Shown piece by piece: positions 52,967 to 62,967 of a DNA stretch of 64,000 nucleotides. Below the pieces are notes generated by a model that saw nothing but the letters and a program-made list of their open reading frames with translations, ran no database searches and was not told the origin of the DNA. The position numbers were made by a program, and so were the translations under genes. How positions within the stretch are numbered: the first letter of the stretch is position 1; every line of letters begins with the position of its first letter. Origin of the DNA: Lachnoanaerobaculum orale (lineage in GTDB: Bacteria; Bacillota; Clostridia; Lachnospirales; Lachnospiraceae); the NCBI RefSeq assembly GCF_003862485.1, contig NZ_RRCM01000001.1:900273-964272 (forward strand). Reading direction: 5' to 3'.

Positions 52967-54079
52967 ATGAAGAAAAGATTATTGGCTATCGCTATGGCAA
53001 CACTTATGGGATTTTCACTTGTAGCCTGCTCATCAGGCTCATCGGAACCTAAGGTAGACGGCTCTTCAAAGGCTGAGGAAAGCAAGGACGGAGAGAGTAA
53101 GGCTGACGAGAGCAAGGCTGATGCAGGTGAGAAGAAGGCCGCAACAGACTTTAAGGTAGGTATGGTTACCGATGTGGGCGGTGTTAATGACGGTTCATTC
53201 AACCAGTCGGCTTGGGAAGGTCTTCAAAGAGCACAGAAGGAGCTCGGCATTCAGGCAAAGTACTTGGAGTCTAAGACTGATTCAGACTATGTTCCTAACA
53301 TCGAGACATTGGTTGATGACGATTATGACCTTATTATCTGTATAGGATATCAGCTTGCAGATGCTCTTAAGTCAGAGGCTGAGAAAAACCCTGATAAGAA
53401 GTTCGCTATTGTTGATGATGCATCAATAAAACTTGACAATGTAGCATGCCTTATGTTTGAGCAGGCACAGGCTTCTTACCTTGTAGGTTATGTTGCAGGA
53501 AAGACAACCAAGTCAAACACTGTAGGTCTTGTTATAGGTATGTCAACAGATACTATGAATGAGTTCGGATACGGATATCTTGCAGGTGTTAAGGATGCCA
53601 ATAAGGATGCAACTATCTTACAGAACAATGTAAACAGCTTCGCCGATACAGGTGCAGGTAAGACGGCAGCCAACAATATGGTGGCAAACAAGGCTGACGT
53701 TATCTTCCATGCTGCAGGCGGTACAGGTCTCGGTGTTATTGACGGATGTAAGGAAGCAGGCATCTGGGCTATCGGTGTTGACTCCGACCAGTCTAAGGTT
53801 GCACCTAAGACTATCCTCACTTCAGCTATGAAGAGAGTTGACAATGCGGTATATGATGAGGCTAAGGCTGCACTTGACGGAGAGTACAAATCAGGTGTTA
53901 AGACTTATACATTAAAGGATGGCGGTGTTGATATAGCACCTACAACAGACAACCTTGATCCTGAGGTTTTGAAGGAAGTTGAAGATGTAAAGGCTAAGAT
54001 CATTTCAGGCGATATTGTAGTACCTAAGACAAAGGCTGATTTTGAAGCTAAGTACGGTGATATCTACGAGCTTGACTAA
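52967..54079 (+). CDS. BMP family nucleoside-binding lipoprotein (PnrA-like)
   Basis: A 370-residue lipoprotein: signal peptide with lipobox LVAC (Cys21), then a Ser/Lys/Glu-rich linker (about 22-60). The mature domain is BMP/PnrA type (VGMVTDVGGVNDGSFNQSAW in part; VFHAAGGTG-like IFHAAGGTGLGVID; GVDSDQS). Such proteins capture purine and pyrimidine nucleosides for an ABC transporter; the matching ATPase and permeases are three genes downstream. AGGAGG precedes the ATG. Confidence 0.92.
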   Translation: MKKRLLAIAMATLMGFSLVACSSGSSEPKVDGSSKAEESKDGESKADESKADAGEKKAATDFKVGMVTDVGGVNDGSFNQSAWEGLQRAQKELGIQAKYLESKTDSDYVPNIETLVDDDYDLIICIGYQLADALKSEAEKNPDKKFAIVDDASIKLDNVACLMFEQAQASYLVGYVAGKTTKSNTVGLVIGMSTDTMNEFGYGYLAGVKDANKDATILQNNVNSFADTGAGKTAANNMVANKADVIFHAAGGTGLGVIDGCKEAGIWAIGVDSDQSKVAPKTILTSAMKRVDNAVYDEAKAALDGEYKSGVKTYTLKDGGVDIAPTTDNLDPEVLKEVEDVKAKIISGDIVVPKTKADFEAKYGDIYELD

Positions 54080-54094
54080 ACAATATATTCTATC

Positions 54095-54165
54095 GGGCAG
54101 CAATCTATTGCTGCCCCCTTAAATATATCTATGAATTTCGTAGGTATATTTAAGGGTAAACCCTT
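54095..54165 (+). promoter_or_regulatory. Three consecutive hairpins between lipoprotein and glycyl radical enzyme genes
   Basis: Hairpin 1: GGGCAGCAA/TTGCTGCCC (54095-54116), 4-nt loop. Hairpin 2: a 17-bp stem 54117-54133 with 54139-54155 (two G-T pairs), 5-nt loop. Hairpin 3: AAGGG/CCCTT (54152-54165), which shares bases 54152-54155 with hairpin 2, so the two exclude each other. None has a strong U-tract. They may set the ratio of lipoprotein to downstream products by attenuation or RNA processing. Confidence 0.6.
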
Positions 54166-54180
54166 ATAGAATGGAGTAAT

Positions 54181-55725
54181 ATGAGAGATATCAGCTTAGA
54201 TAAAGTTAACAAAATCAGAGAGAGTATGCTGGAGACTGTAAAAAGTCCGAGCCTTACTCATGAGCAGAAAGTGGCTACCATGGCCAATCATGCAGATTCA
54301 CTTCTTGAAGTGCTTGATTTGCCTGAAGGTTTGGATGAGCTTCTTAATGCAGATATAGACAGGCAGTGTATTTGTGATTTGTTTGAGGGACACGCACCGC
54401 TAAGACCGAGATATATAATACCTGACTATGCAAAGTTTATGAGAGAGGGAAGCAAGTTTTTGCAGCTTGATCCTCCAAAGGATTTGTATGAAGCATTGAA
54501 TTCACTGCTTATTTTCTATCGCCATGTTCCGAGCGTAACCAATTTCCCTGTTTATGTAGGTCAATTAGATGAACTTTTGGATCCTTTCGTACAGGATATG
54601 GACAGAGATTTGGCAAAGAAGATGATAAAGCTGTTCTTTATAAATATGGACAGAACTATTTTGGACTCATTCTCACACGCAAATATCGGACCTAAGGACA
54701 CATTGGCGGGAAGAATAATACTTGAGGTGGAGGCCGAGCTTGAGCAGGCGGTACCGAATATCACATTGAAGTATGACCCTGAGGTGACAAGTGACGAGTT
54801 TGCACTTATGGCGATAAATACCGCACTTCACAGTGCAAAGCCTTCATTTGCAAACCATAAGATGTTTTGCGGTGAGCTCGGAGAAAAGTATGTTATTGCA
54901 AGCTGCTATAACGGACTTTTGCTTGGAGGCGGTTCTTATACACTTTCAAGAATGATATTGGGAAATATTGCAAAGAGAGCGAAGAATATCGAAGACTTTA
55001 AGACAAACACTCTGCCATATGTCATGGATATTATGGCTAGATATATGGATGAAAGAATAAAGTTTGAGGTGGAGGAGAGCGGTTTCTTTGAAAACAATTT
55101 CCTCGCAAAGGAAGGCTTTATAAGCAGGGAGAGATTCTCCGCCATGTTCGGTCTGGTAGGTCTTGCCGAGGCTGTAAACATTCTTCTTGAAAAAGAGGGA
55201 ATAGAGGGCAGATACGGTCACAGCGAGGCGGCAGATAAGCTGGCTGTAGAGATAATGGATATAATAGATGATTTTAATAAAAATCATTTCAACAAGTACT
55301 GTGAGGGTACAGACGGACATTTCCTTCTTCACGCACAGGTAGGTATTGCAAGTGATGTCAAGGTATCACCGGGAACAAGAATACCGATAGGTGAGGAACC
55401 TACCAATCTTTTGGATCACCTTAAGCATTGTGCCAAGTTCCACAAGTATTTCCCTTCGGGAACAGGTGATATATTCCCTATAGACCTTACCGTACACAAG
55501 AATCATGAATATGTACTTGATATTATAAAGGGTGCAATGAAAGAAAATATCAGATACCTTTCATTCTATTCATCAGACTCCGATGTAATCAGAATCACAG
55601 GATATCTTGTAAAGAGATCCGAGATAGAGAAGCTTGAAAAGGGAGAGAGTGTTCTTCAGGATACCACGGCACTGGGTATGGGCGCAAAGCATAACGGCAA
55701 GATCCTTGAAAGGAAAGTGCGTTAG
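54181..55725 (+). CDS. yjjI: YjjI family glycyl radical enzyme
   Basis: A 514-residue protein, the expected size for YjjI (about 515) and shorter than pyruvate formate-lyase. The glycyl radical loop is VIRITGYLV with Gly474 near the C-terminus; Thr473 replaces the usual Cys/Ser/Ala of the family fingerprint. The best active-site Cys is Cys242 (SCYNGLLLGGGSY). The reaction of YjjI is not established to my knowledge. Its activase gene follows with a 1-bp overlap. It lies inside a nucleoside operon, as E. coli yjjI-yjjW lies near the deo genes. GGAG precedes the ATG. It needs anaerobic conditions. Confidence 0.87.
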   Translation: MRDISLDKVNKIRESMLETVKSPSLTHEQKVATMANHADSLLEVLDLPEGLDELLNADIDRQCICDLFEGHAPLRPRYIIPDYAKFMREGSKFLQLDPPKDLYEALNSLLIFYRHVPSVTNFPVYVGQLDELLDPFVQDMDRDLAKKMIKLFFINMDRTILDSFSHANIGPKDTLAGRIILEVEAELEQAVPNITLKYDPEVTSDEFALMAINTALHSAKPSFANHKMFCGELGEKYVIASCYNGLLLGGGSYTLSRMILGNIAKRAKNIEDFKTNTLPYVMDIMARYMDERIKFEVEESGFFENNFLAKEGFISRERFSAMFGLVGLAEAVNILLEKEGIEGRYGHSEAADKLAVEIMDIIDDFNKNHFNKYCEGTDGHFLLHAQVGIASDVKVSPGTRIPIGEEPTNLLDHLKHCAKFHKYFPSGTGDIFPIDLTVHKNHEYVLDIIKGAMKENIRYLSFYSSDSDVIRITGYLVKRSEIEKLEKGESVLQDTTALGMGAKHNGKILERKVR

Positions 55726-56567
55726 TGTACAGTGCCGATGTCAACAAGATAATACCTTTCAGCAGTGTGGACGGACCGGGCAACAGAACAGCCATATTTT
55801 TGCAGGGCTGCAATTTTAACTGTAAATACTGTCACAATCCGGAGACAAGAAATCTTTGCATAAATTGTATGGATTGTGTGCCTACCTGTCCCACAGCCGC
55901 ACTTAGCAATAAAGACGGCAAGGTGGTCTTTGAACCGCAAAAGTGTATAGCCTGTGATACCTGTATCAAGGTTTGCAAGCACGGCGCAACTCCGAGGATT
56001 GTCAGGATGACCTCTAAAGAGACTTTTGATAAGATATGTGAAAATGTACCTTTTATCAGAGGGATTACTTTTTCGGGAGGTGAATGCAGCTTGTATCCTG
56101 ATTTTATGAGAGAGGTATTTACTCTTTGTAAGCAGGCAGGGTTAGGTACAATGATTGACAGTAACGGAAGCATAGACTTTAGAAAGTTTAACGGCTTATT
56201 GGAAGTTTGTGACGGGGTAATGCTTGATATTAAGGCATATGATTATAATGAACATATAAAAGTTACCGATGTCGGAAACGATATTGTACTGGATAATGCA
56301 AGATATTTGGCGGGAATAGGCAAGCTTTTTGAAGTAAGGACTGTGGTTGTACCTGAGCTTTTTGACTTTAGAAAGACTGTTGAGGACACATCAAGGGAGC
56401 TGGCTCCTTTCCTTAGGATATCAAATATAAGATATAAGATTATAGCGTACAGGAAAAACGGTGTAAGAAAAGAATACAGAGACTTTAGAAGTCCGACAAA
56501 TGAAGAGATGAATGAAGCTAAAGATATAGCAATAAAGAACGGTTTTAGTGATATTGTGCTGATATAG
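55725..56567 (+). CDS. yjjW: YjjW family glycyl radical enzyme activase
   Basis: A 280-residue radical SAM enzyme that installs the glycyl radical on YjjI. The SAM cluster motif is CNFNCKYC (about 30-37), preceded by SSVDGPGNRTAIFLQG (in part), typical of activases. A ferredoxin-like insert (about 48-90) carries two more cysteine clusters: CINCMDCVPTC and CIACDTCIKVC. TFSGGECSLYP is the glycine-rich SAM-binding region. The start is GTG, overlapping the yjjI stop by one base. Confidence 0.92.
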   Translation: MYSADVNKIIPFSSVDGPGNRTAIFLQGCNFNCKYCHNPETRNLCINCMDCVPTCPTAALSNKDGKVVFEPQKCIACDTCIKVCKHGATPRIVRMTSKETFDKICENVPFIRGITFSGGECSLYPDFMREVFTLCKQAGLGTMIDSNGSIDFRKFNGLLEVCDGVMLDIKAYDYNEHIKVTDVGNDIVLDNARYLAGIGKLFEVRTVVVPELFDFRKTVEDTSRELAPFLRISNIRYKIIAYRKNGVRKEYRDFRSPTNEEMNEAKDIAIKNGFSDIVLI

Positions 56568-56602
56568 CAAGTATGTAAAAGACCTGATGATAAGGAGGGA
56601 GA

Positions 56603-58120
56603 ATGGACACAGCTGTCGAAATGCAAAATATAGTCAAGAAGTTTGGCGATTTTGTTGCAAATGATGGTATCAATCTCACGGTAAAAAAGGGAGAGGTTCA
56701 TGCTATTTTGGGAGAGAACGGTGCGGGTAAATCCACACTTATGAATATTTTATACGGTTTATACCATCCCACTTCAGGAAAAATATTCATAGACGGTAAA
56801 GAAACCGTCATCGGTACTCCACAAAGAGCGATAGATTTGGGAATAGGAATGGTGCATCAGCATTTCATGTTGATACCTCCGTTTACCGTTACCGAAAATA
56901 TTGCACTGGGCATGGAAGATACCAAGGGACTTGTATTGGATTTGAAAAAATCAAGAGAAAAGATAGTGGAACTTTCAAAAAAATACGGTCTGGCAGTGGA
57001 TCCGGACGCCAAGATTGAGGATATCTCTGTAGGTATGCAGCAGAGAGTGGAGATTTTGAAGGTATTGTACAGAGGTGCAAAGACTCTTATACTTGATGAG
57101 CCTACCGCTTCACTTACACCGCAGGAGATACTTGAACTTATAGATATCATAAAGAGTCTTACAAAGGACGGAAAGTCCGTAATACTTATCACACATAAGC
57201 TGAAGGAAATAAAGGCCTGTGCCGATTCATGTACTATCATAAGACACGGAAAGTATATAAATACTGTAGATGTAAAGACCACAAGTGAGAGCGAACTGGC
57301 CGCAATGATGGTAGGTAGAGATGTCTCATTCAGCGTAGAGAAAGAAAAAAGAGAGCCGGGAGAGGTGGTACTTTGTGTGAAGGATCTTTGTGCAAAGGAC
57401 TACAGAAAGGCGGATATACTCAAATCTCTTTGTCTTGATGTAAGAAGAGGTGAGATAGTAGGTATTGCCGGAGTGGACGGTAACGGACAGTCCGAATTGG
57501 TGGAGATACTTACAGGACTGAAAAAGGCCGAGTCCGGAAGCGTTACGATACTTGGAAAGGATGCCTTTAATGTAACACCGAGACAGAGTTTTGATATGGG
57601 TATTACAAGTATACCTGAGGACAGACAAAAGCACGGACTTGTGCTTGATTTCAGTGTGGCGGAAAACCTTATACTTCAAAACTTTGAAAATGAGCCTTTC
57701 TCAAAAAACGGCATACTCAATGAGAAAAATATAGAATCACATGCAAACAAGCTTATAGAAAAGTTCGATATCAGACCGAAAGACAGCGCCAAAAAGGCGG
57801 CAAAGACTTTATCGGGAGGAAACCAGCAAAAGGTAATTATAGCCAGAGAGGTGACCAACGATTCAGATCTTTTGATTGCGGTCAATCCGACCAGAGGTCT
57901 AGATGTAGGTGCTATTGAGTTTGTGCACAGATATCTGGTAGAGCAAAGGAATAAGAACAAGGCGGTTTTATTGGTATCATTTGAGCTTGACGAGATTATG
58001 AACCTATCAGACAGGATTGAGGTTATATTCGGAGGTCAGATTACAGGTGAAGTCATGGGTGAGGATGCCGATGAGAAGGAACTTGGACTTTTGATGGCAG
58101 GAGGAAAAAAAGATGAGTAA
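56603..58120 (+). CDS. Nucleoside ABC transporter ATP-binding protein (NupA/YufO-like)
   Basis: A 505-residue protein with two fused ATPase domains, as in sugar and nucleoside importers. Domain 1 has Walker A GENGAGKST (about 36-44), VHQHFML, a signature ISVGMQQRVEI and Walker B LILDEPTASL. Domain 2 (from about 255) has a degenerate Walker A GVDGNGQSE, LSGGNQQKVIIAREV and VNPTRGLDVGA. It powers uptake of nucleosides captured by the BMP lipoprotein. AAGGAGGGA precedes the ATG; it overlaps the permease gene by 8 bp. Confidence 0.92.
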   Translation: MDTAVEMQNIVKKFGDFVANDGINLTVKKGEVHAILGENGAGKSTLMNILYGLYHPTSGKIFIDGKETVIGTPQRAIDLGIGMVHQHFMLIPPFTVTENIALGMEDTKGLVLDLKKSREKIVELSKKYGLAVDPDAKIEDISVGMQQRVEILKVLYRGAKTLILDEPTASLTPQEILELIDIIKSLTKDGKSVILITHKLKEIKACADSCTIIRHGKYINTVDVKTTSESELAAMMVGRDVSFSVEKEKREPGEVVLCVKDLCAKDYRKADILKSLCLDVRRGEIVGIAGVDGNGQSELVEILTGLKKAESGSVTILGKDAFNVTPRQSFDMGITSIPEDRQKHGLVLDFSVAENLILQNFENEPFSKNGILNEKNIESHANKLIEKFDIRPKDSAKKAAKTLSGGNQQKVIIAREVTNDSDLLIAVNPTRGLDVGAIEFVHRYLVEQRNKNKAVLLVSFELDEIMNLSDRIEVIFGGQITGEVMGEDADEKELGLLMAGGKKDE

Positions 58121-59180
58121 GAAAAACGGTATACTTTCAAGCAATGCTTTTTATACTCTTTTATCAATAATTTTGGGGTTTATAGTAGGTGCGATTCTGC
58201 TTTCAGTGGCAAAGATAAATCCTCTTGAGGCGTACAGACAGCTTTTAAAAGGTATCTTCGGTAAGCCTAAGTTTATGATTTGGTGTCTTATATATGCCGC
58301 TCCGCTTATATTTACAGGTCTCAGTGTGGCTTTTTCATTTAAGACAGGCGTATTTAATATAGGTGCCGAGGGACAGTTTGTAGTAGGTTCTCTTACAGCC
58401 TGTGTAATAGGTATTCTTATAAAAGCACCTGCAATTATACATATACCGCTTTGTTTTATAGGTGCCGCACTTGCAGGAGGTATCTGGGGAGCGATAGTAG
58501 GGCTTTTGAAGATAAAAAAGGGTGTGAATGAAGTCTTATCATATATTATGTTTAACTGGATTGCATTTTATCTGTCAAATTTTATAGTGAATTTGACTGT
58601 AATACATAAGGAAAGCGGCGGTGAGGCTACAAAGGATATTGCAGATACCGCAAGAATCCTGGCGCCTAAGTCTATAATAGAGGCAACCGGTGCATCAGCT
58701 GCAAACTGGGGATTTATAATAGCTGTTGTATTTGCAATAATTGTTTGGTTTGTGATAAATAAGACTACACTCGGATTTAAGCTTCGTGCGGTAGGTTTTA
58801 GTAACACAGCCGCACAGTATGCAGGTATAGATACCGGAAAATCATTCCTTACAGCAATGGCGTTTTCAGGAGCTTTGGCAGGTATCGGAGGTGCGATACA
58901 GCTGATGGGTATGAGCGGAAGAATATCACAGTTTTCAGGTCAGGAAGGATACGGCTTTCAGGGAATTACAGTAGCGCTGATAGCTTCTTCAAATCCGATA
59001 GCATGTATATTTGCAGGTATCTTCTACGGCGCTATGAAGTATGGCGGAAGTAAGCTTTCACTTGTAAATGCACCTTCAGAGGTTGTGGATATTATAATGG
59101 GTGTAATCATATTGTTTATTGCAATATCAAGTTTGTTCAGAAGTATTTTCTTAAGTCACGGAAAGAAGGGAGCGGTATAA
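58113..59180 (+). CDS. Nucleoside ABC transporter permease 1 (NupB/YufP-like)
   Basis: A 355-residue membrane protein with about 8-10 hydrophobic helices of the BPD_transp_2 family. Typical segments: FKTGVFNIGAEGQF (about 75-88) and LGFKLRAVGFSNTAAQYAGI, the EAA-like cytoplasmic loop. It forms the importer channel with the next gene product. It overlaps both neighbours, so the transporter genes are tightly coupled. Confidence 0.92.
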   Translation: MSKKNGILSSNAFYTLLSIILGFIVGAILLSVAKINPLEAYRQLLKGIFGKPKFMIWCLIYAAPLIFTGLSVAFSFKTGVFNIGAEGQFVVGSLTACVIGILIKAPAIIHIPLCFIGAALAGGIWGAIVGLLKIKKGVNEVLSYIMFNWIAFYLSNFIVNLTVIHKESGGEATKDIADTARILAPKSIIEATGASAANWGFIIAVVFAIIVWFVINKTTLGFKLRAVGFSNTAAQYAGIDTGKSFLTAMAFSGALAGIGGAIQLMGMSGRISQFSGQEGYGFQGITVALIASSNPIACIFAGIFYGAMKYGGSKLSLVNAPSEVVDIIMGVIILFIAISSLFRSIFLSHGKKGAV

Positions 59181-60115
59181 TGGAAGTTTTAATAAAGGAT
59201 TTAGGGCTTTTGATAAATGCTATATTGATAGCAACTCCTCCGCTTCTTTTGGCGGCTCTGGGATCATGTTTTTCGGAGAGAAGCGGTGTTATAAATATCG
59301 GTATTGAAGGTATGATGACAATAGGCGCTTTTATAGGTGCCTGTGTGGCGTATTTCAGCGGCAACGGCTGGCTCGGATTTTTTGCAGGAGGACTTAGCGG
59401 TGCAATACTTGGTGTTATTCATGCGGTTGCCTGTATACAGTTCGGAGCGGACCAGACTATATCGGGTACAGCAATAAACTTTATAGGTCCGGGACTTGCG
59501 GTATTTCTTTGCAAGGCGATATTTGACAACTCGTCGGATTCACCTGCACTTGATACGGCTTCAAAGTTGCCTAAGCTCTTTGACGGAATGTTCCCTTCAG
59601 GATCTTTCGGATACAATGTTTTTTCAACATACATTGTAGCCTATCTTAGTTTTATACTGGTTGCCGTAGTTTGGTTTGTATTTTATAAGACAAAGTTCGG
59701 AATGCATCTTAGAGCTGTAGGAGAGCATCCGCAGGCCTGTGCCACTTTGGGAGTTAATGTATATCGTACAAGATATATCTGTGTAATACTTTCGGGCTTT
59801 CTTGCAGGACTTGGAGGAGCTTTTGTTACACTGGCTACAGTAAGCCAGTTCAGACCGGCGGTAATAGTCGGACAGGGATTCATTGCCATTGCGGCGGTTA
59901 TTTTCGGAAAGTTTAAGCCGCAGGGAGCATTCAAGGCTTGTCTGCTCTTTGGACTTTGTAACGGTATCAAGGCTTTGCTTGGAGCTGGTAATGCGGTATC
60001 ACCGAACCTTGTGTCAATGATTCCGTATGTAGTTACAATACTCGCGCTGGTATTTGTAGTAGGAAGTACAAGAGTACCGGCAGCAAACGGTAAGCCTTTC
60101 TTAAAGGCAAGATAG
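59180..60115 (+). CDS. Nucleoside ABC transporter permease 2 (NupC/YufQ-like)
   Basis: A 311-residue membrane protein with about 8 hydrophobic helices. [21 protein letters not shown] (in part, about 31-51) and [20 protein letters not shown] (in part) mark it as the second permease of the system. It begins with a TAATG overlap with permease 1 and ends 8 nt before deoC. Confidence 0.92.
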   Translation: MEVLIKDLGLLINAILIATPPLLLAALGSCFSERSGVINIGIEGMMTIGAFIGACVAYFSGNGWLGFFAGGLSGAILGVIHAVACIQFGADQTISGTAINFIGPGLAVFLCKAIFDNSSDSPALDTASKLPKLFDGMFPSGSFGYNVFSTYIVAYLSFILVAVVWFVFYKTKFGMHLRAVGEHPQACATLGVNVYRTRYICVILSGFLAGLGGAFVTLATVSQFRPAVIVGQGFIAIAAVIFGKFKPQGAFKACLLFGLCNGIKALLGAGNAVSPNLVSMIPYVVTILALVFVVGSTRVPAANGKPFLKAR

Positions 60116-60123
60116 GGGGAAAA

Positions 60124-60783
60124 ATGTTATCAACAAAATTATTTGATCATACAATATTGAAGGCGGACGCCACAAGAAAAGATGTAAAAAGAGTATGTGA
60201 TGAGGCTATGGCATACAGTTTTTGTTCGGTATGTGTGAACTCATACTATGTACCTTATGTTGCAAATCTTTTGCACGGAAGCGATGTAAAGATTTGCAGT
60301 GTGGTAGGATTTCCTTTGGGTGCAATGTCTACAAGAGCCAAGGCGCTTGAGGCAAAGATTGCCGTGATGGACGGTGCCGATGAGATAGATATGGTAATAA
60401 ATGTCGGCGCACTCAAGGACAGAGATTATTCCGTTGTTTTGGAAGATATTAAGGCTGTAAAAGAAGCCTGTGGAGAGCATATTTTAAAAGTTATTATAGA
60501 GACCTGTCTGCTTACCGATGATGAGAAGGTAAAGGCATGTGAACTTGCAAAGGAAGCAGGTGCCGATTTTGTAAAGACTTCTACAGGTTTTAGCAGCGCC
60601 GGTGCAAAGGTTGAGGATGTCAGACTTATGAGAGAGACTGTAGGTCCTGATATGGGTGTAAAAGCCAGCGGCGGAATACATGATAAGGAGTTTGCCAAGG
60701 AATTGGTGGATGCAGGTGCCAACAGGCTTGGAACAAGCGCAACCATAGAGATAGTGGAATCAGCCTTTTATGATATGGGTTAG
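60124..60783 (+). CDS. deoC: Deoxyribose-phosphate aldolase
   Basis: A 219-residue class I aldolase that splits 2-deoxyribose-5-P to glyceraldehyde-3-P and acetaldehyde. The Schiff-base lysine is in FVKTSTGFS (about 150-158), VIIETCLL and the second Lys in VKASGGI (about 179-185) are also intact. AGGGGGAAA precedes the ATG. It sits among the other deoxyribonucleoside genes, which fits its pathway role. Confidence 0.96.
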   Translation: MLSTKLFDHTILKADATRKDVKRVCDEAMAYSFCSVCVNSYYVPYVANLLHGSDVKICSVVGFPLGAMSTRAKALEAKIAVMDGADEIDMVINVGALKDRDYSVVLEDIKAVKEACGEHILKVIIETCLLTDDEKVKACELAKEAGADFVKTSTGFSSAGAKVEDVRLMRETVGPDMGVKASGGIHDKEFAKELVDAGANRLGTSATIEIVESAFYDMG

Positions 60784-60786
60784 TCT

Positions 60787-61773
60787 ATGAATAAAGAAGA
60801 AATTTTAAAGTTGCCAAAGCTTGACTTACATTGTCACTTGGACGGCTCACTTTCAAAGACATTCCTTGAAAATACTCTTGGCAGAAAATTCAGTATGAGT
60901 GAACTCTCAGTCAGTATGGAGTGTTCAAGTTTGGTGGAATATCTTGAGAAATTTGATATTCCGCTAAGCGCTATGAATTCAAAGGAAAATATAAAGCAGG
61001 CCGCTCTTGAGGTGATGAAGCTTGCAGCAGATGAAAATGTAAGGTATATCGAGATACGATTTGCTCCGCTTTTGTCGGTTACGGACAGCCTAAGCATTGA
61101 AGATGTTATAGAGTCCGTAATAGCAGGTATCAATGAGGGTAACAGGCTTTACGGTATATATGGTAATGCCATATGCTGTGCTATGACTCACCATGATATA
61201 GAAGCAAGCAAGTCGATGTTTAAGGTCGCAAGAGAGTACTACAATGCAGGTGTTGCAGGACTTGACTTGGCAGGAGATGAGGCAAATCATCCTATAAAAG
61301 AGTTTAGTGAGCTTTTTAAGTACGCCAAAGATCTCGGTATGAACTTTACAATTCATGCAGGTGAGGCGGGGCCTAAGTCCAATATAGAGGGCGCTATAGA
61401 GTACGGTGCCAAAAGAATAGGACACGGTATCGCCATGAGAGATGATGAAAGGCTTTTAAATCTCGCAAAGGAGAGAGGCATCGGTATTGAGATGTGTCCG
61501 ATAAGCAATTATCAGACAAAGGCGGTAGGTAAGAAGGATATTTATCCTTATTCGGACTATATAAAAAGAGGTCTGCTTGCCACTGTCAATACCGATAACA
61601 GATTGGTAAGCAATACAAGCATTACAGATGAGATATTATTTTTGCAAAACAAGAATATGATAAATGATGCCGAGATATTGCAGGGAATAAAGAATGCAAT
61701 AGAAGTTTCATTTGCAAGTGATGATATTAAAGATATGCTTTTAAAAGAGCTTGGCAAACAGGTATTATTATGA
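60787..61773 (+). CDS. add: Adenosine deaminase
   Basis: A 328-residue TIM-barrel hydrolase converting adenosine or deoxyadenosine to inosine. The metal and catalytic motifs are [11 protein letters not shown] (about 10-20), IHAGEAGP (about 190-197), KRIGHGI (about 210-216) and [11 protein letters not shown] near the C-terminus (normally TDDP; here Asn-Thr-Asp-Asn). GGTTAGTCT precedes a compact start 3 nt after deoC. It overlaps deoB by 4 bp (ATGA). Confidence 0.93.
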   Translation: MNKEEILKLPKLDLHCHLDGSLSKTFLENTLGRKFSMSELSVSMECSSLVEYLEKFDIPLSAMNSKENIKQAALEVMKLAADENVRYIEIRFAPLLSVTDSLSIEDVIESVIAGINEGNRLYGIYGNAICCAMTHHDIEASKSMFKVAREYYNAGVAGLDLAGDEANHPIKEFSELFKYAKDLGMNFTIHAGEAGPKSNIEGAIEYGAKRIGHGIAMRDDERLLNLAKERGIGIEMCPISNYQTKAVGKKDIYPYSDYIKRGLLATVNTDNRLVSNTSITDEILFLQNKNMINDAEILQGIKNAIEVSFASDDIKDMLLKELGKQVLL

Positions 61774-62957
61774 AGAAATATAAGAGAGTTTTTGTTGTTG
61801 TTTTGGATTCTTTGGGTATCGGTGCAATGCCTGATGCGGCTAAGTTCGGAGATGCAAATACCGATACATTCGGACATATAGTAAGAGAATACGGCAAACT
61901 GAATATTCCGAATCTAAGGAAGCTCGGAATGTATAATCTTCATCCGGTTGAAGGAGAAAGCGGAGTGGAAAAGCCGCTTGGAAGATTTTGCAGAATGGAA
62001 GAGATGAGTAACGGTAAGGATACTATGACTGGTCATTGGGAGATGATGGGTCTTAGAATTGAAAAACCGTTTCAGACATTTACAGATACAGGTTTCCCGA
62101 AAGAGCTTATAGACGAGCTTGAAAAAAGATGCGGTAAGAGAGTAATAGGCAATAAGTCGGCTTCAGGCACGGAGATACTTGAAGAACTCGGAGAAGAAGA
62201 GATAAATACGGGAGCGATGATTGTATACACATCTGCCGATTCCGTGCTTCAAATCTGCGGAAATGAAGAGACTTTTGACCTTCAAAATCTGTACAGATGC
62301 TGTGAGATTGCCAGAGAGCTGACAATGAAGGATGAGTGGAAGGTCGGGAGAGTTATTGCAAGACCTTATATCGGTAAGAAAAAGGGTGAGTTTAAAAGGA
62401 CTTCCAACAGACATGACTACGCACTGAAGCCCTTCGGTAGAACCGCTCTCAATGTATTAAAGGATAACGGACTTGATGTTATCTCTATAGGAAAGATAAA
62501 CGATATATTTGTAGGAGAGGGTATAACAAAGGCTCTTCACTCGGATTCAAGTGTTCACGGTATGGAACAGACTATTGATATGCTTTCAGAAGATTTTACA
62601 GGTCTTTGCTTTACGAATCTTGTGGATTTTGACGCACTTTGGGGTCACAGAAGAGATCCGATAGGCTATGCAAAAGAGATTGAGAAGTTTGATGAAAAGC
62701 TGGGTGAGTTCATTGATAAGATGAATGATGACGATCTTTTGATACTTACGGCAGACCACGGAAACGATCCGACTCACACAGGAACGGATCACACGAGAGA
62801 GGCTGTATTCTTTATGTCATACTCAAAGAAGTTTGACGGGGGAAAGCTGCTTGATACTACAGATACATTTGCCGTAATAGGCGCAAGTGTCGTGGATAAC
62901 TTTGACTTAAAGATGCCTGAGGGTACAGTAGGATACAGTATTTTAGACAAGCTATAA
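61770..62957 (+). CDS. deoB: Phosphopentomutase
   Basis: A 395-residue alkaline-phosphatase-fold enzyme that converts (deoxy)ribose-1-P to the 5-phosphate. Metal-binding and catalytic regions: [13 protein letters not shown] (about 8-20), the phospho-Thr loop [13 protein letters not shown] (about 81-93), [18 protein letters not shown] (in part, about 328-345). Length is typical. It overlaps add (ATGA) and links the phosphorylases with DeoC. Confidence 0.96.
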   Translation: MKKYKRVFVVVLDSLGIGAMPDAAKFGDANTDTFGHIVREYGKLNIPNLRKLGMYNLHPVEGESGVEKPLGRFCRMEEMSNGKDTMTGHWEMMGLRIEKPFQTFTDTGFPKELIDELEKRCGKRVIGNKSASGTEILEELGEEEINTGAMIVYTSADSVLQICGNEETFDLQNLYRCCEIARELTMKDEWKVGRVIARPYIGKKKGEFKRTSNRHDYALKPFGRTALNVLKDNGLDVISIGKINDIFVGEGITKALHSDSSVHGMEQTIDMLSEDFTGLCFTNLVDFDALWGHRRDPIGYAKEIEKFDEKLGEFIDKMNDDDLLILTADHGNDPTHTGTDHTREAVFFMSYSKKFDGGKLLDTTDTFAVIGASVVDNFDLKMPEGTVGYSILDKL

Positions 62958-62967
62958 GGGAGGTTTT

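Noticed and set aside
57430..57520. Degenerate Walker A in the second ATPase domain as a defect
   Set aside because: GxDGNGQSE-type loops are normal in the second domain of sugar and nucleoside importer ATPases.
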